Shown in pieces: positions 51,995 through 60,743 of a DNA stretch of 64,000 nt (positions within the stretch are counted from its first letter, which is position 1; each line of letters begins with the position of its first letter). A program made the position numbers and the translations under genes. The notes beneath the pieces were generated by a model. The model saw only the letters and a list, made by a program, of their open reading frames with translations. It made no database searches and was not told the DNA's origin. The DNA comes from DATAGF01 sp963835685 (GTDB taxonomy: Bacteria; Actinomycetota; Thermoleophilia; Miltoncostaeales; Miltoncostaeaceae): assembly GCA_963835685.1 (NCBI GenBank), contig CAWIGI010000014.1, positions 1-64,000 of the forward strand, in the 5' to 3' direction.

Positions 51995-52665
51995 GCGGCC
52001 GCGTCGAGGACGGGCTGGAGGCGCCGCGTGCCCTTCGCTGGATGCGCGAGCACGGCGAGGTCCTGCGCGCATACCTCGCCGAGGAGGGCGACGGCGACGA
52101 GGCGCCCGCCGGGGATCCCGCCATCCGGGCCCACCTGCGCTTCGCGGCGGCGGCGGTCGAGGCGACGGCGTCCCCCGCCCTCGCCGGGGGGCTCGCGGGG
52201 CTCGCCGCGGGCCTGCCCGCGTGGCTCGAGGAGCACCGCGACCTCTACGAGCGCCACCTCGACGCCGGCGAGGGGGCCATCGCCCTGGAGGAGCACCTGC
52301 AGTTCGGCGCCATGCCCGGGACCGACCCGTCGCTCGACGCCGCGCTGCACCGCCGCCTGCGCATCACGGGGTGGGTGCGCCTGACCCTGCTCGCCGCCGA
52401 GGCGCGCCTCGGGCCGGCCGCCGACGGCCTGGCGGCCGAGGCGCTCGCCTGGATCGGCGATCGCCAGCGCGACCTGTCGCGCCTCATCCTCGCCCTCGAC
52501 CGCGAGGCCAAGGCCCGCGCCGCGCGCCGGGCGGGGCCGGACGGGGCAACCGACCTCGCCCTCCAGGACGAGATCGGCCAGGCGGCCACGGTGCAGGCGA
52601 ACGTCAGGATGATGGTGGAGGCGCTGGCCGCGACCCTTCCCGGCGAGCCGCCAGCTCCGCGTTGA
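51991..52665 (+). CDS. Helical protein coupled to HNH gene, unknown
   Basis: 224 residues from GTG at 51991, overlapping the HNH stop by four bases. Almost entirely helical: RALRWMREHGEVLRAYLAEE, LPAWLEEHRDLYERHLDAGE and LALQDEIGQAATVQANVRMM. No Cys, no membrane segment and no recognised domain. Its 3' end overlaps the BrkB-family gene on the other strand by 62 bases. The tight coupling suggests a partner or regulator of the HNH protein, which is inference. Confidence 0.6.
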   Translation: MSGRVEDGLEAPRALRWMREHGEVLRAYLAEEGDGDEAPAGDPAIRAHLRFAAAAVEATASPALAGGLAGLAAGLPAWLEEHRDLYERHLDAGEGAIALEEHLQFGAMPGTDPSLDAALHRRLRITGWVRLTLLAAEARLGPAADGLAAEALAWIGDRQRDLSRLILALDREAKARAARRAGPDGATDLALQDEIGQAATVQANVRMMVEALAATLPGEPPAPR

Positions 52666-53501
52666 GCACCGCGCTCCCCACCAGGAGCCGCGAGATGATG
52701 AACAGCCACAGCAGGATGGCCAGCGCGGCCCCGATTGCCCCGTAGACCGATGTCGCCCGCTCGGCGCTGTCCGCCAGGTAGAAGGCCGTGAACAGGTGCA
52801 GGCCCTGGGCCCCGACGGCGACCAGCGACCGCCCCCGGCACGAGCATCCGCCGGGCGACGTCGCGGTGCGGGAGGACCTCCGAGACGCGCAGCCAGAGGA
52901 CGAAGTAGAAGGCCGCGACCCCGACGACCGTGAGCAGGGTGCCGATGAGCCCCGAGCGCTCGCGCAGCCAGGTGCAGAACACCCAGACGACCAGGATCGC
53001 GACGCACGCGACGAACAGCCACAGCGTGGCGGCCAGCGGCCGGGCCATCCGCTCCGGCCGTACCCCCCACGCCGCGGCATGTGAGATCCGCAGGGCCCGC
53101 ACGGCCCCCACGCCGGCGTAGGCCGTTCCGAAGAGGCCGATGACCAGCGCGATCCACCAGCCCTTCTGCTCGGCGGCGTCGCTCATCAGGTCCGCGAGCA
53201 CCCCCTGCAGGCCGAGGTCGTCCGACAGGTCATCGGGCGTGTCGCCGAACGCCGCCGTGACGGCCCCCAGCAGGCCGACCAGCAGGAGGGTGAAGGGCAG
53301 CAGCCAGAGGAAGAGGCGGAACGCCACTGCCCCCGACAGGAGCCCCCCGAGGTGGCGCCGGTCGCGCTCGTACACGCTGAAGCCCAGGGCGACCACGCGC
53401 GAGCGCTCGCGCGCGTCCTCCGCGTACTCCCGGGCGCGCTCGGACTCGAGCCGCGCCCGCTCGATCGCCTCGTTCAGCCGGCCCCGCCGCTCCTCGCTCA
53501 C
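52604..53501 (-). CDS. YihY/BrkB-family membrane protein, frameshifted
   Basis: About 298 residues. The N terminus is a charged helix (RLNEAIERARLESERAREYA), followed by helices including GLLSGAVAFRLFLWLLPFTL, GWWIALVIGLFGTAYAGVGA and LAATLWLFVACVAILVVWVF. A break near 52830 separates the last two helices (GLHLFTAFYLADSAERATSV and LLWLFIISRLLVGSAVLNAE) from the rest. The family was once called ribonuclease BN, but is a membrane protein of unknown transport or envelope role. The break is probably a base error because the topology continues. Confidence 0.8.
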
Positions 53502-53549
53502 GGGGCCATCATCCTCCGCGCGTCGGCCGGTGTCGGCGCGCGGGTGGCC

Positions 53550-54686
53550 TCAGGCCGGCGGCTCCCGGTCCGCCAGCACCGCGCCGACGGCCGCGGCCCC
53601 CACCGGCTCGGCCGGCGGGTGCACCCGCCAGGAGCGGCGGAAGCGCCAGACGAGCAGCGCGACCGCGCCGAGCAGGATCGGCCCGATGTATGTGAGGCCC
53701 CGGAACAGGAAGACGCCGGCCACGATCTCGGACTCGTACGCCCCGTCCGTCGCCGTGAGCAGGGCCGAGACGTAGAGGGCCTCCGTCACGCCGACGCCCC
53801 CAGGGGTGAAGTTCACGATCGTCAGCAGCCGCACGACCGTGTAGACGACGGCGATCGCCCCGATCGCCAGCTCGTCGCGGTCGAGCCCTGTCGCGCGCAG
53901 CGAGAGGGCGAAGATCACGCCGGTCGTCACGTAGGTCCCGACGACCGCGAGCGTGACCTTGGTGCCGAGCGTCTTCCAGCTCGTGCGCAGGTCGTCGCGG
54001 AAGCCCACGGCCGCATCCTCGAAGTCCCGGTCGGTCGGGTGGCGTCGGGCCACGGCGACGGCCCACCGCGCTGCCCGCCCGGCCAGCACCCCGGCGCGGC
54101 GGGCGAAACGCTCGCTGCGGACGATGCGCACCACGATCCAGACCGCGACGACGGAGACGGCCAGGGCGACCGCGGCCAGCGCGAACACCGACCCCGGCAC
54201 GTCGTTGTCGATCGCGACCAGCACCACGGCGACCGCGGGCATCACGAGCACCGTGAAGTTCGTGAGGCTGCTGGTGAACAACCAGCTGCGCGCGAAGTCC
54301 TCGGTGTAGAAGCCCCAGGAGCGCAGCACCGCGAGCCGCGTCGCCGTGCCCGACGGGCCCGGGATGACGTTCGACGCCGCCGAGGCGCTCTCGACCGCGA
54401 CCATCCCGCGGGTCAGCCCGAGGCCGGGCACCGTGGCCGCCAGCTGGGCCCCGATGAGGATCTGGGAGACGAGCAGGAGGACCACGAGCAGGATCGCGTC
54501 GGCCAGGGAGACGTTCTTGAGGGCCTCGACGACGGCCGAGAGCTCGCCGACGTTGCTCAGCAGCAGCCACACCAGGAGGCCCACCAGGGCGAGGGTCAGC
54601 AGCCCCCGCGCGATCAGGTCCCGCGGACTGCTGCGCCGCTTGCCGACCTCGTCGGTCGACTCGGCCGGGGCCTCCGCGCCGGTCAC
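53550..54686 (-). CDS. UPF0104/LPG-synthase-type membrane protein
   Basis: 378 residues from GTG at 54686 (GTGA overlap with the FGE gene). Eight or more membrane helices: LIARGLLTLALVGLLVWLLL, ADAILLVVLLLVSQILIGAQ, FTVLVMPAVAVVLVAIDNDV and others, with the family blocks SASAASNVIPGPSGTATRLA and LLTIVNFTPGGVGVTEALYV. This is the membrane half of lysylphosphatidylglycerol synthases without the catalytic domain, a group proposed to flip lipids. The lipid is unknown. Confidence 0.82.
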   Translation of the reverse strand: MTGAEAPAESTDEVGKRRSSPRDLIARGLLTLALVGLLVWLLLSNVGELSAVVEALKNVSLADAILLVVLLLVSQILIGAQLAATVPGLGLTRGMVAVESASAASNVIPGPSGTATRLAVLRSWGFYTEDFARSWLFTSSLTNFTVLVMPAVAVVLVAIDNDVPGSVFALAAVALAVSVVAVWIVVRIVRSERFARRAGVLAGRAARWAVAVARRHPTDRDFEDAAVGFRDDLRTSWKTLGTKVTLAVVGTYVTTGVIFALSLRATGLDRDELAIGAIAVVYTVVRLLTIVNFTPGGVGVTEALYVSALLTATDGAYESEIVAGVFLFRGLTYIGPILLGAVALLVWRFRRSWRVHPPAEPVGAAAVGAVLADREPPA

Positions 54687-55574
54687 GCCGGGCGCACGAC
54701 GCACCGGAACCCGATGTGGGTCGTGGAGGTCTCGATCGTCTCGGACTGGCGCGCGGCGGGCCGGTAGCGCAGGCAGTAGTTGGGCGCGCAGAGGTGCGAG
54801 CCGCCCTTGATCACGTGGCGGGGGAACCGCTCGCCGCCGGGCGGCGCGCAGCACGGGCGCTCCGAGGCGGCGGGCAGGACGAACTCGTCACGCGTCCACT
54901 CCCAGACGTTGCCGGTCACGTCGTGGAGGCCGTAGCCGTTCGGCGGGAAGCGGCCGACGGGCGACGTGCCGGCGAATCCGTCCTCGAGCAGGTTCTCCCA
55001 GGGGAACCTGCCCTGCCAGGTGTTGGCCATCATGCGCCCCCGGGGGGCGAAGTCGTCGCCCCAGGCGAACACGGCGCCCTCGAGCCCCCCGCGGGCGGCG
55101 CGCTCCCACTCGGCCTCGGTGGGCAGGTCCACCCCCGCCCACGCGGCGTACGCCTTCGCGTCGCGGTAGGCGACCTGGGTGACCGGGTGGTCCTCGCGCC
55201 GCTCGACGTCGCTTCCGGGGCCCTCCGGGGAGCGCCAGGTCGCGCCGGGCACCCACTCCCACCAGTTGCGCACGTCCCGCAGGTCGACGGGCCCATCGCT
55301 CGGCCGGAACACCAGCGAGCCGGGCACCAGGAGGTCCGGGTCGGCCCCGGGGTAGTCGGCGGCGTCGGGCGCGATCTCGGCCTCGGTCACATGGCCCGTG
55401 GCCTCGACGAAGCGGGCGAATTCGAGCCACGGTGACCGGGCCCTCGTCGATCCAGAAGCCGTCCACCGTCACCGGGCGGACCGGCGCCTCCTCGGGGTAG
55501 AAGCGGTCCGAGCCCATCGTGAACTCGCCGCCGGGCACCCAGGTCATGCCGGGGTGAGGAGGGGCCTCGGCCAC
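54683..55574 (-). CDS. Formylglycine-generating enzyme-like (SUMF1), frameshifted
   Basis: About 296 residues from GTG at 55574. The start MTWVPGGEFTMGSDRFYPEE is typical of the family. A break near 55430 separates it from the rest: RDAKAYAAWAGVDLPTEAEW, GFAGTSPVGRFPPNGYGLHD, VTGNVWEWTRDEF and IKGGSHLCAPNYCLRYRPAA. The last block keeps both redox Cys of the CxxxxC copper-binding active site, so it could be a true FGE converting Cys to formylglycine in sulfatases. No sulfatase gene is in the window. Coupled to a UPF0104 membrane protein gene. Confidence 0.82.
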
Positions 55575-55639
55575 CGGGCGATCATATCCAGAGGCCGGTC
55601 GGCGTTCGGGCATCTGCGCGCGTGTGTAGGTTGCCCGCC

Positions 55640-56317
55640 GTGGGCGATGCCATCGGCCAGTTCCTCCCCATCGCCATCGGCATCGCGCTCAGCCCCCTCC
55701 CCATCGTCGCGGTCGTGCTGATGCTCGCGACGCCCCGGGGCCGGACCAACGGCCCCGCCTTCGTGGCCGCCTGGATCGTGGGCCTCGCCGCGGTGGGGAT
55801 CATCGTGCTCGCCCTCGCCGGAGACGACGCCACGGCGGACTCCGGCGCGCCGGCCGACTGGGTGAGCGGGCTCAAGCTCGCCCTCGGGCTCCTGCTCCTC
55901 GCCTTCGCCGTCCGCGAGTGGCGCGAGCGCCCCCGGGCGGGCAAGGCCGGCGAGCTGCCCAAGTGGATGCAGGCCCTCGACACGTTCACGGCCCCCAAGG
56001 CCGCGGGCACCGGCCTGCTGCTGTCGGCGGCCAACCCCAAGAACCTCGTGCTCGCCGTCGCCGGCGCGGCGGTGATCGCACAGGCCGACCTCTCGGTCGG
56101 CCAGGAGGCGGGAGCGCTGGCCATCTTCGTGGCCATCGGCACGCTGGGGGTGGCCGCCCCGCTCGTCCTCTACTTCGCGCTCGGGGACCGCTCGAAGGCG
56201 ATCCTCGACGAGCTGAAGGACTGGATGGCACGCAACAACGCCACGATCATGGCCGTGCTCGCGCTGATCATCGGCGTGAAGCTCATCGGGGACGCGATCT
56301 CGGGCTACGCGGCGTAG
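55640..56317 (+). CDS. GAP-family membrane protein (sulfolipid-exporter-like)
   Basis: 225 residues from GTG at 55640. Six membrane helices arranged as in LysE-like/GAP proteins: QFLPIAIGIALSPLPIVAVV, AFVAAWIVGLAAVGIIVLAL, LKLALGLLLLAFAVREWRER, then GTGLLLSAANPKNLVLAVAG, ALAIFVAIGTLGVAAPLVLY and a last one near the end. AANPKNLV is the family signature. Mycobacterial members (Sap) help export glycolipids; here the cargo is unknown. Confidence 0.78.
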   Translation: MGDAIGQFLPIAIGIALSPLPIVAVVLMLATPRGRTNGPAFVAAWIVGLAAVGIIVLALAGDDATADSGAPADWVSGLKLALGLLLLAFAVREWRERPRAGKAGELPKWMQALDTFTAPKAAGTGLLLSAANPKNLVLAVAGAAVIAQADLSVGQEAGALAIFVAIGTLGVAAPLVLYFALGDRSKAILDELKDWMARNNATIMAVLALIIGVKLIGDAISGYAA

Positions 56318-56326
56318 CCGCGGGGC

Positions 56327-56446
56327 GTGCGCGCGCCGGTCTTCACCTCGCTCGCCGGGTATCGCGGCGACTGGCTCCGCGGCGACATCGTCGCCGGCCT
56401 CATCGACGTCGAGCGGGAGCTGGCCGCGGCGATGGCGCGCTACTGA
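56327..56446 (+). pseudogene. SulP-type permease N-terminal fragment
   Basis: GTG at 56327 opens VRAPVFTSLAGYRGDWLRGD followed by IVAGL, which is the cytoplasmic start of SulP-family anion permeases just before their first membrane helix. After it the frame reads IDVERELAAAMARY and stops, so the whole transporter is gone. A 39-residue remnant of a deleted gene. Confidence 0.45.
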
Positions 56447-56519
56447 CCGCGACGGTATCCGCTCGACCGGATAGCCTCACGCGACTCGTTCACACAGACG
56501 GATGGGGGTGGAACGGCCT

Positions 56520-56930
56520 ATGAGCAACGTGCTCGGCAACCTGGCGCTCGACATCAGCTTCGGCGAGTTCCTCTGGTCGCTGCTGATCATCTTCTTCGGG
56601 ATCGTGTTCTTCATCATCCTGTTCCAGGTCGTCTTCGACCTGTTCCGGGACCGCGACCTCAGCGGCTGGGCCAAGGCCGGGTGGCTGATCCTCATCATCG
56701 TCCTGCCGTTCCTGGGGCTCTTCATCTACCTCATCGTGCGCGGCCAGGGCATGGCCGAGCGCTCGGCGAAGGAGCAGGTCCAGGCCCAGCAGGAGTTCGA
56801 CCAGTACGTGAAGGAAACCGCCGGAGGGGGCGGGGCGTCGCAGGAGATCGCCAACGCCAAGAAGCTCCTCGACGAGGGCGCGATCTCCCAGGAGGAGTTC
56901 GACGCGCTCAAGCGCAAGGCGCTCGGCTGA
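56520..56930 (+). CDS. PLDc_N-like membrane protein with SHOCT domain
   Basis: 136 residues from ATG at 56520. Two membrane helices (FLWSLLIIFFGIVFFIILFQ and AKAGWLILIIVLPFLGLFIY) in the layout of phospholipase D nuclease N-terminal domains, ending with LIVRGQGMAERSAKEQ. A linker with GGGGASQ leads to a C-terminal SHOCT motif, IANAKKLLDEGAISQEEFDA. Such proteins are small actinobacterial membrane proteins without the catalytic PLD domain. Function unknown. Confidence 0.78.
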   Translation: MSNVLGNLALDISFGEFLWSLLIIFFGIVFFIILFQVVFDLFRDRDLSGWAKAGWLILIIVLPFLGLFIYLIVRGQGMAERSAKEQVQAQQEFDQYVKETAGGGGASQEIANAKKLLDEGAISQEEFDALKRKALG

Positions 56931-56936
56931 TCCGGA

Positions 56937-56970
56937 GGGCCGGGGGACGCCGGTGGGCGTCCTCCGGCCC
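56937..56970. terminator. Strong hairpin between convergent genes
   Basis: 15-bp stem, 56937-56951 with 56956-56970, one G-T pair, GGTG loop. It lies between the SHOCT gene and the membrane protein gene at 56977. No T run, but the stem is long and symmetrical and would act on both strands. Confidence 0.65.
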
Positions 56971-56976
56971 GGTGCC

Positions 56977-57393
56977 TCAGACGTCCCGGAAGGTGCCCGG
57001 GCGCGTGATCGACCAGATCACGAACACCGCGAGGGCGATCATCAGGATCGACCAGAACGGGTAGTAGGGGATGAAGAAGAAGTTCGCGATGGCGCTCAGC
57101 ATCGCGAGCACGATGGCGACCACGCCTGCCCAGAGCTTGCGGTAGAAGAGGCCGATGCCGCCGAGCAGGACGACGATCCCGAGGATCAGGTGGATCCAGC
57201 CCCACCCGGTGATGTCGACGTCGTAGGTGTAGTTGGGGCCGATGACATAGAAGTCGTCGTTCACCAGCGCGACGATGCCGGCGAGGATCTGGAAGATGCC
57301 GATGAGGACCATGATCGTCGCGGCGAACACGATCCCGCCGATCGCCCAGCCCGACGGCTCGTCGGGCGGCAGGTCGACCCGCTCGGTGGCCAT
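56977..57393 (-). CDS. Four-helix membrane protein, unknown
   Basis: 138 residues from ATG at 57393, with GGAGA nine bases upstream. Four membrane helices: GWAIGGIVFAATIMVLIGIF with QILAGIVALV, WGWIHLILGIVVLLGGIGLF, LWAGVVAIVLAMLSAIANFF and FWSILMIALAVFVIWSIT. The aromatic loop NDDFYVIGPNYTYDVDITGW between helices one and two is typical of DUF7144-like actinobacterial proteins. No function is known. Confidence 0.75.
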   Translation of the reverse strand: MATERVDLPPDEPSGWAIGGIVFAATIMVLIGIFQILAGIVALVNDDFYVIGPNYTYDVDITGWGWIHLILGIVVLLGGIGLFYRKLWAGVVAIVLAMLSAIANFFFIPYYPFWSILMIALAVFVIWSITRPGTFRDV

Positions 57394-57497
57394 ACGCGCT
57401 CTCCTTTGTGAGAAGTCCTGGACGGGCGTTTCGCGGGCGGCGATCGGAACCCTGCTCTGACAGGATTCGGCCGCCCGGGAATCGACGAGGGGGGCCA

Positions 57498-58151
57498 ATG
57501 GACGTCGCCGAAGCCATCCGCAAGCGCCGCGCGGTCAGGACCTACACCGACCGGCCGGTCGACGACGAGGTGCTCGACCGCCTGCTGCGGCTCGCGCTGA
57601 GGGCGCCGACCGGCGGGGGCCAGCAGGCCTGGAGCATCCTCGTGGTGCGCGAGCCCGAGCGCCGCCGCGAGATCGCCGAGCTCGTGATCGCCGGCGGGGC
57701 GCGCTACTTCGGGATCATGCGGCCCCAGAAGGACGCCACCGACGAGGAGCACGCCGAGTGGGCGCGGGGCTACGCCGAGCAGGTGCTCGGCACCTACCGC
57801 ATCGCCCCGGTCTGGATCCTCGGCCTGCTCGTCCCCCGCGGCTACCCGGCCGGGATGGAGGAGGGCGGCCACCTCGACGACCTGATCTCCGTCGCCTTCG
57901 CCTTCGAGAACCTCATGCTCGCGGCCCGCTCCGAGGGCCTCGGCACCGTCCCCACGACGGCGTTCCAGCGGTTCGAGAAGGACCGGCTCCGCGAGATCGT
58001 GGCCCTGCCGGAGGAGGTGGACCCGGCGATCGTCAGCCCCCTCGGGTACCCCGAGGCCTGGCCCGAGGGCCTCGCGCCCGCGCTAAAGCGCAACTTCAGG
58101 TCCTGGCGCGAGCTCGTGAACGACGAGACCTGGGGGAACACCCGGGCCTGA
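57498..58151 (+). CDS. Nitroreductase-family flavoprotein
   Basis: 217 residues from ATG at 57498. The N-terminal FMN-contact block is DVAEAIRKRRAVRTYTDRPV near 2-21, followed by RLALRAPTGGGQQAWSILVV, and the second flavin contact near the end is GLGTVPTTAFQRFEKDRLRE then VSPLGYPEAWPEG. Members reduce nitro compounds, quinones or flavins with NAD(P)H. Substrate unknown. Confidence 0.87.
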   Translation: MDVAEAIRKRRAVRTYTDRPVDDEVLDRLLRLALRAPTGGGQQAWSILVVREPERRREIAELVIAGGARYFGIMRPQKDATDEEHAEWARGYAEQVLGTYRIAPVWILGLLVPRGYPAGMEEGGHLDDLISVAFAFENLMLAARSEGLGTVPTTAFQRFEKDRLREIVALPEEVDPAIVSPLGYPEAWPEGLAPALKRNFRSWRELVNDETWGNTRA

Positions 58152-58170
58152 GGCCCGTCACGGACGATGC

Positions 58171-58203
58171 GCGGCCGGGCCCGGCGACGCCGGCCGCCCT
58201 TTT
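58171..58203 (+). terminator. Rho-independent terminator after nitroreductase
   Basis: Perfect 8-bp stem GCGGCCGG (58171-58178) / CCGGCCGC (58190-58197), then CC and TTTT (58200-58203). It lies 20 bases after the nitroreductase stop. Confidence 0.8.
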
Positions 58204-58265
58204 GTGGCCCGCCGAACCCCGCGATAGCGTTTGCGGCGACCTCACCGACGTAGCCGGCCGAGGAT

Positions 58266-60125
58266 GTGAGTGACCGCAGCGGGAATCATCTCCGGACGAC
58301 CCCGAGCGGGCCCGGCGTGACCGCGGACCGGGCGACGGGGGCTCCCCGCCTTCCGTACATGCCCGGGGTCGACGGCCTGCGGGCCGTCGCCGTCGCCGCG
58401 GTCGTCACCTACCACATCGGCGCCGCCTGGCTGCCCGGCGGCTTTCTCGGCGTCAACATCTTCCTGGTGATCAGCGGCTACCTGATCACCTCGCTGCTGC
58501 TCGCCGAGCGGCGGGCGACGGGGACCATCGACCTCGTGCGCTTCTGGATCCGGCGCGCCCGGCGGCTGCTGCCCGCGCTCTTCGTGATGATCGCCGTGGT
58601 CCTGACGGTCATGGTCGTCCTCCACCCGGGCGAGGTCGCCCGGCTGCGCGGCGCGACGCTGGCGTCCCTCGGCTACGTCGCCAACTGGTACTTCGTGTTC
58701 GCCGACCAGCCGTACTTCGACCAGTTCGGCCGGCCCTCGGTCTTCCTGCACCTGTGGTCGCTGGCGGTCGAGGAGCAGTTCTACCTCCTCTGGCCGCCGA
58801 TCATGGCCGCGGGCATCGCGCTCTTCGGACGCCGGCGCCTGCTGGTCGGGGTGCTCGCGGGGATCGCGGGCTCGACGATCCTCGCCTGGGCCCTCTTCGA
58901 GCCCTTCACCGACCCATCGCGCATCTACTACGGCACCGACACGCGCGCGGTGTGCCTGCTGGCCGGCGTGGCGCTCGCCTTCCTGTGGCCGGCCAACCGC
59001 CTGCGCCCGCTGACCGAGCGGCGGCCGCGGATCGTGCTCGAGGCGACCGGCGTCGCCGCCCTCGTGGTCGTGGGGCTCGCCCTGACCCGGCTCGGCGAGC
59101 TCGACGCCGAGCTCTACAAGGGCGGCTTCCTGTGGGTGTCGCTGGGGACCGCCGTGCTGGTGGCCGTGGCCGCCCACCCCAGCTCGCTGATCGGCAAGGC
59201 GCTCGGGTGGGCGCCGCTGGTGTGGCTCGGCTTGCGCAGCTACGGCATCTACCTGTGGCACTGGCCGATCATCATGCTCACGCGCCCCGACGAGGACATC
59301 CCCCTCGACGGGGTCCCCCTGGCCACCCTCCAGATCGGCCTCACGATCGCGATGGCCGCGCTCTCGTACACCTTCGTCGAGACGCCCATCCGGCGCGGCG
59401 GCCTGCGGGCGCTGCGCGACGGCCTGCGCCGCGACACCGCCGGCTTCCCGCGCCGGGCCCGCGTCGCGGCGGCGACCACCTGCTGCGTCGCGCTCGTCGG
59501 CGTGGGGCTCGCGGTCGCCCTGTTGCCGCGCGAGACGCCCGTCATCCCCGGGCTCACGGCCGCGGCGTCCGGCTCGCCGCAGCAGGCGACCTCGCTCGGG
59601 CCGCGGGCGGGCGCGGGCGGACCGGGCAAGCAGCGGCCCGCGGCCGAGTTCGAGCCGGTGCTCGCCGTCGGCGACTCGGTGATGCTGGGGGCGTCCCGGA
59701 CCCTGAAGCCGGTCCTCGGCCGCGGTGCCGTCGTCGACTCGGCGGTCTCGCGCCAGTTCCCGGTGGGGGCCGACGCGGTGCTCTCGCGCCTCCGCTCGAT
59801 GAAGCCGAAGACCGTGGTCATCCACCTGGGCAACAACGGCTACGTCAAGTTCGACGACCTGAAGGGCCTCCTCGACCGGCTGAAGCGGGTGCCGCGCGTC
59901 GTGCTGGTGAACGTGCGCGTGCCGCTGCAGTGGGAGCAGTCGGTGAACGACGCGGTGGAGTACGCCGACGACCACTGGGACAACGTCGTGCTCGTCGACT
60001 GGCACGGGGTCACGGACCGGAACCCGCAGGTGCTGGTCGACGGCGCCCACATGACGCCGGAGGGGGCGAGGCTCTACGCCCGGTCGATCGCCGCGGCGGT
60101 GAAGGCGCCGGCCGGGACCGCGTAG
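58266..60125 (+). CDS. OafA-type acyltransferase with SGNH domain
   Basis: 619 residues from GTG at 58266. Residues about 32-395 form a ten-helix acyltransferase-3 domain: MPGVDGLRAVAVAAVVTYHI with the catalytic His, SGYLITSLLLAERRATG, FLHLWSLAVEEQFYLLWPPI and WLGLRSYGIYLWHWPIIML. Residues about 455-615 form an extracytoplasmic SGNH domain with LAVGDSVMLGAS (Ser), HLGNNG (Asn) and VLVDGAHMTPEGARLY (Asp, His). It would move an acyl group across the membrane to a surface glycan. Frame intact. A promoter must lie in the short gap after the terminator. Confidence 0.9.
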   Translation: MSDRSGNHLRTTPSGPGVTADRATGAPRLPYMPGVDGLRAVAVAAVVTYHIGAAWLPGGFLGVNIFLVISGYLITSLLLAERRATGTIDLVRFWIRRARRLLPALFVMIAVVLTVMVVLHPGEVARLRGATLASLGYVANWYFVFADQPYFDQFGRPSVFLHLWSLAVEEQFYLLWPPIMAAGIALFGRRRLLVGVLAGIAGSTILAWALFEPFTDPSRIYYGTDTRAVCLLAGVALAFLWPANRLRPLTERRPRIVLEATGVAALVVVGLALTRLGELDAELYKGGFLWVSLGTAVLVAVAAHPSSLIGKALGWAPLVWLGLRSYGIYLWHWPIIMLTRPDEDIPLDGVPLATLQIGLTIAMAALSYTFVETPIRRGGLRALRDGLRRDTAGFPRRARVAAATTCCVALVGVGLAVALLPRETPVIPGLTAAASGSPQQATSLGPRAGAGGPGKQRPAAEFEPVLAVGDSVMLGASRTLKPVLGRGAVVDSAVSRQFPVGADAVLSRLRSMKPKTVVIHLGNNGYVKFDDLKGLLDRLKRVPRVVLVNVRVPLQWEQSVNDAVEYADDHWDNVVLVDWHGVTDRNPQVLVDGAHMTPEGARLYARSIAAAVKAPAGTA

Positions 60126-60139
60126 TGGTCCCGGCCAGG

Positions 60140-60262
60140 TGGGGTCGGGTAGGGCGCGCAGACCGCGAAGGCCTGGAACTCGATCGTCCTGCCGGTCCGA
60201 TTCCCAAGGATGACCTGCCAGCGCGCGGGCGTCGCCGTGCCCGGTGGAGCGGCGGAATATAG
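60140..60262 (-). pseudogene. Possible remnant of a secreted-protein C-terminus
   Basis: The minus frame reads TATPARWQVILGNRTGRTIE then FQAFAVCAPYP, which looks like the closing strands of a class of secreted actinobacterial proteins. No start, signal peptide or N-terminal domain is present. It overlaps nothing essential and may be a fragment or chance. Confidence 0.25.
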
Positions 60263-60368
60263 GATCGCCCGGGTCCTCCGCCCGCCTGCCCGCAGCGAAG
60301 GAGCGCTGGATGAGCACCGCAGTCGCACCGACGCGTCCGTGGTACCCCTTCGAGAGCCGCGCGGCGCG

Positions 60369-60731
60369 ATGACGATGGATCCCGCCCGCGCAGCCGAGCT
60401 GCTCGCCGCCGAGCGGCGGCGCATCGAGGATCACCTGCGCCGGCTCGACGCCGAGTTCGATCCCGAGACCCGGGAGGGCGACCTCAGCGACGACCACGAC
60501 TACGCCGACCGGGCCGCAGACCTGACCGACCGGGAGCGCGACCTCGGGCGGATCGAGGAGCTGCGCGAGGAGCTTGCCGCCGTCGAGCGGGCTGAGCAGC
60601 GCCTCGCCGAGGGCACCTACGGCCTGAGCATCGTCAGCGGCGAGCCGATCTCCGACCGGCGGCTGGAGCGGATCCCATCCGCCGAGCGCACCGCCGAGGA
60701 GCAGCGCCTCTTCGAGCGGGGCCTGCTCTAG
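60369..60731 (+). CDS. DksA/TraR-like protein lacking zinc Cys
   Basis: 120 residues from ATG at 60369. An N-terminal helical coiled coil (RAAELLAAERRRIEDHLRRL, then EELREELAAVERAEQRLAEG) is followed by YGLSIVSGEPISDRRLERIP. The latter aligns with the zinc-finger region of DksA-like proteins (YGxCxxCGxPIxxxRLxAxP), with both Cys replaced (Ser and Val). The last Cys pair is also missing. It may still fold as a coiled coil that enters the RNA polymerase secondary channel, but zinc is not used. Its stop is 12 bases before a long inverted repeat. Confidence 0.75.
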   Translation: MTMDPARAAELLAAERRRIEDHLRRLDAEFDPETREGDLSDDHDYADRAADLTDRERDLGRIEELREELAAVERAEQRLAEGTYGLSIVSGEPISDRRLERIPSAERTAEEQRLFERGLL

Positions 60732-60743
60732 AAGACGAGCTCG

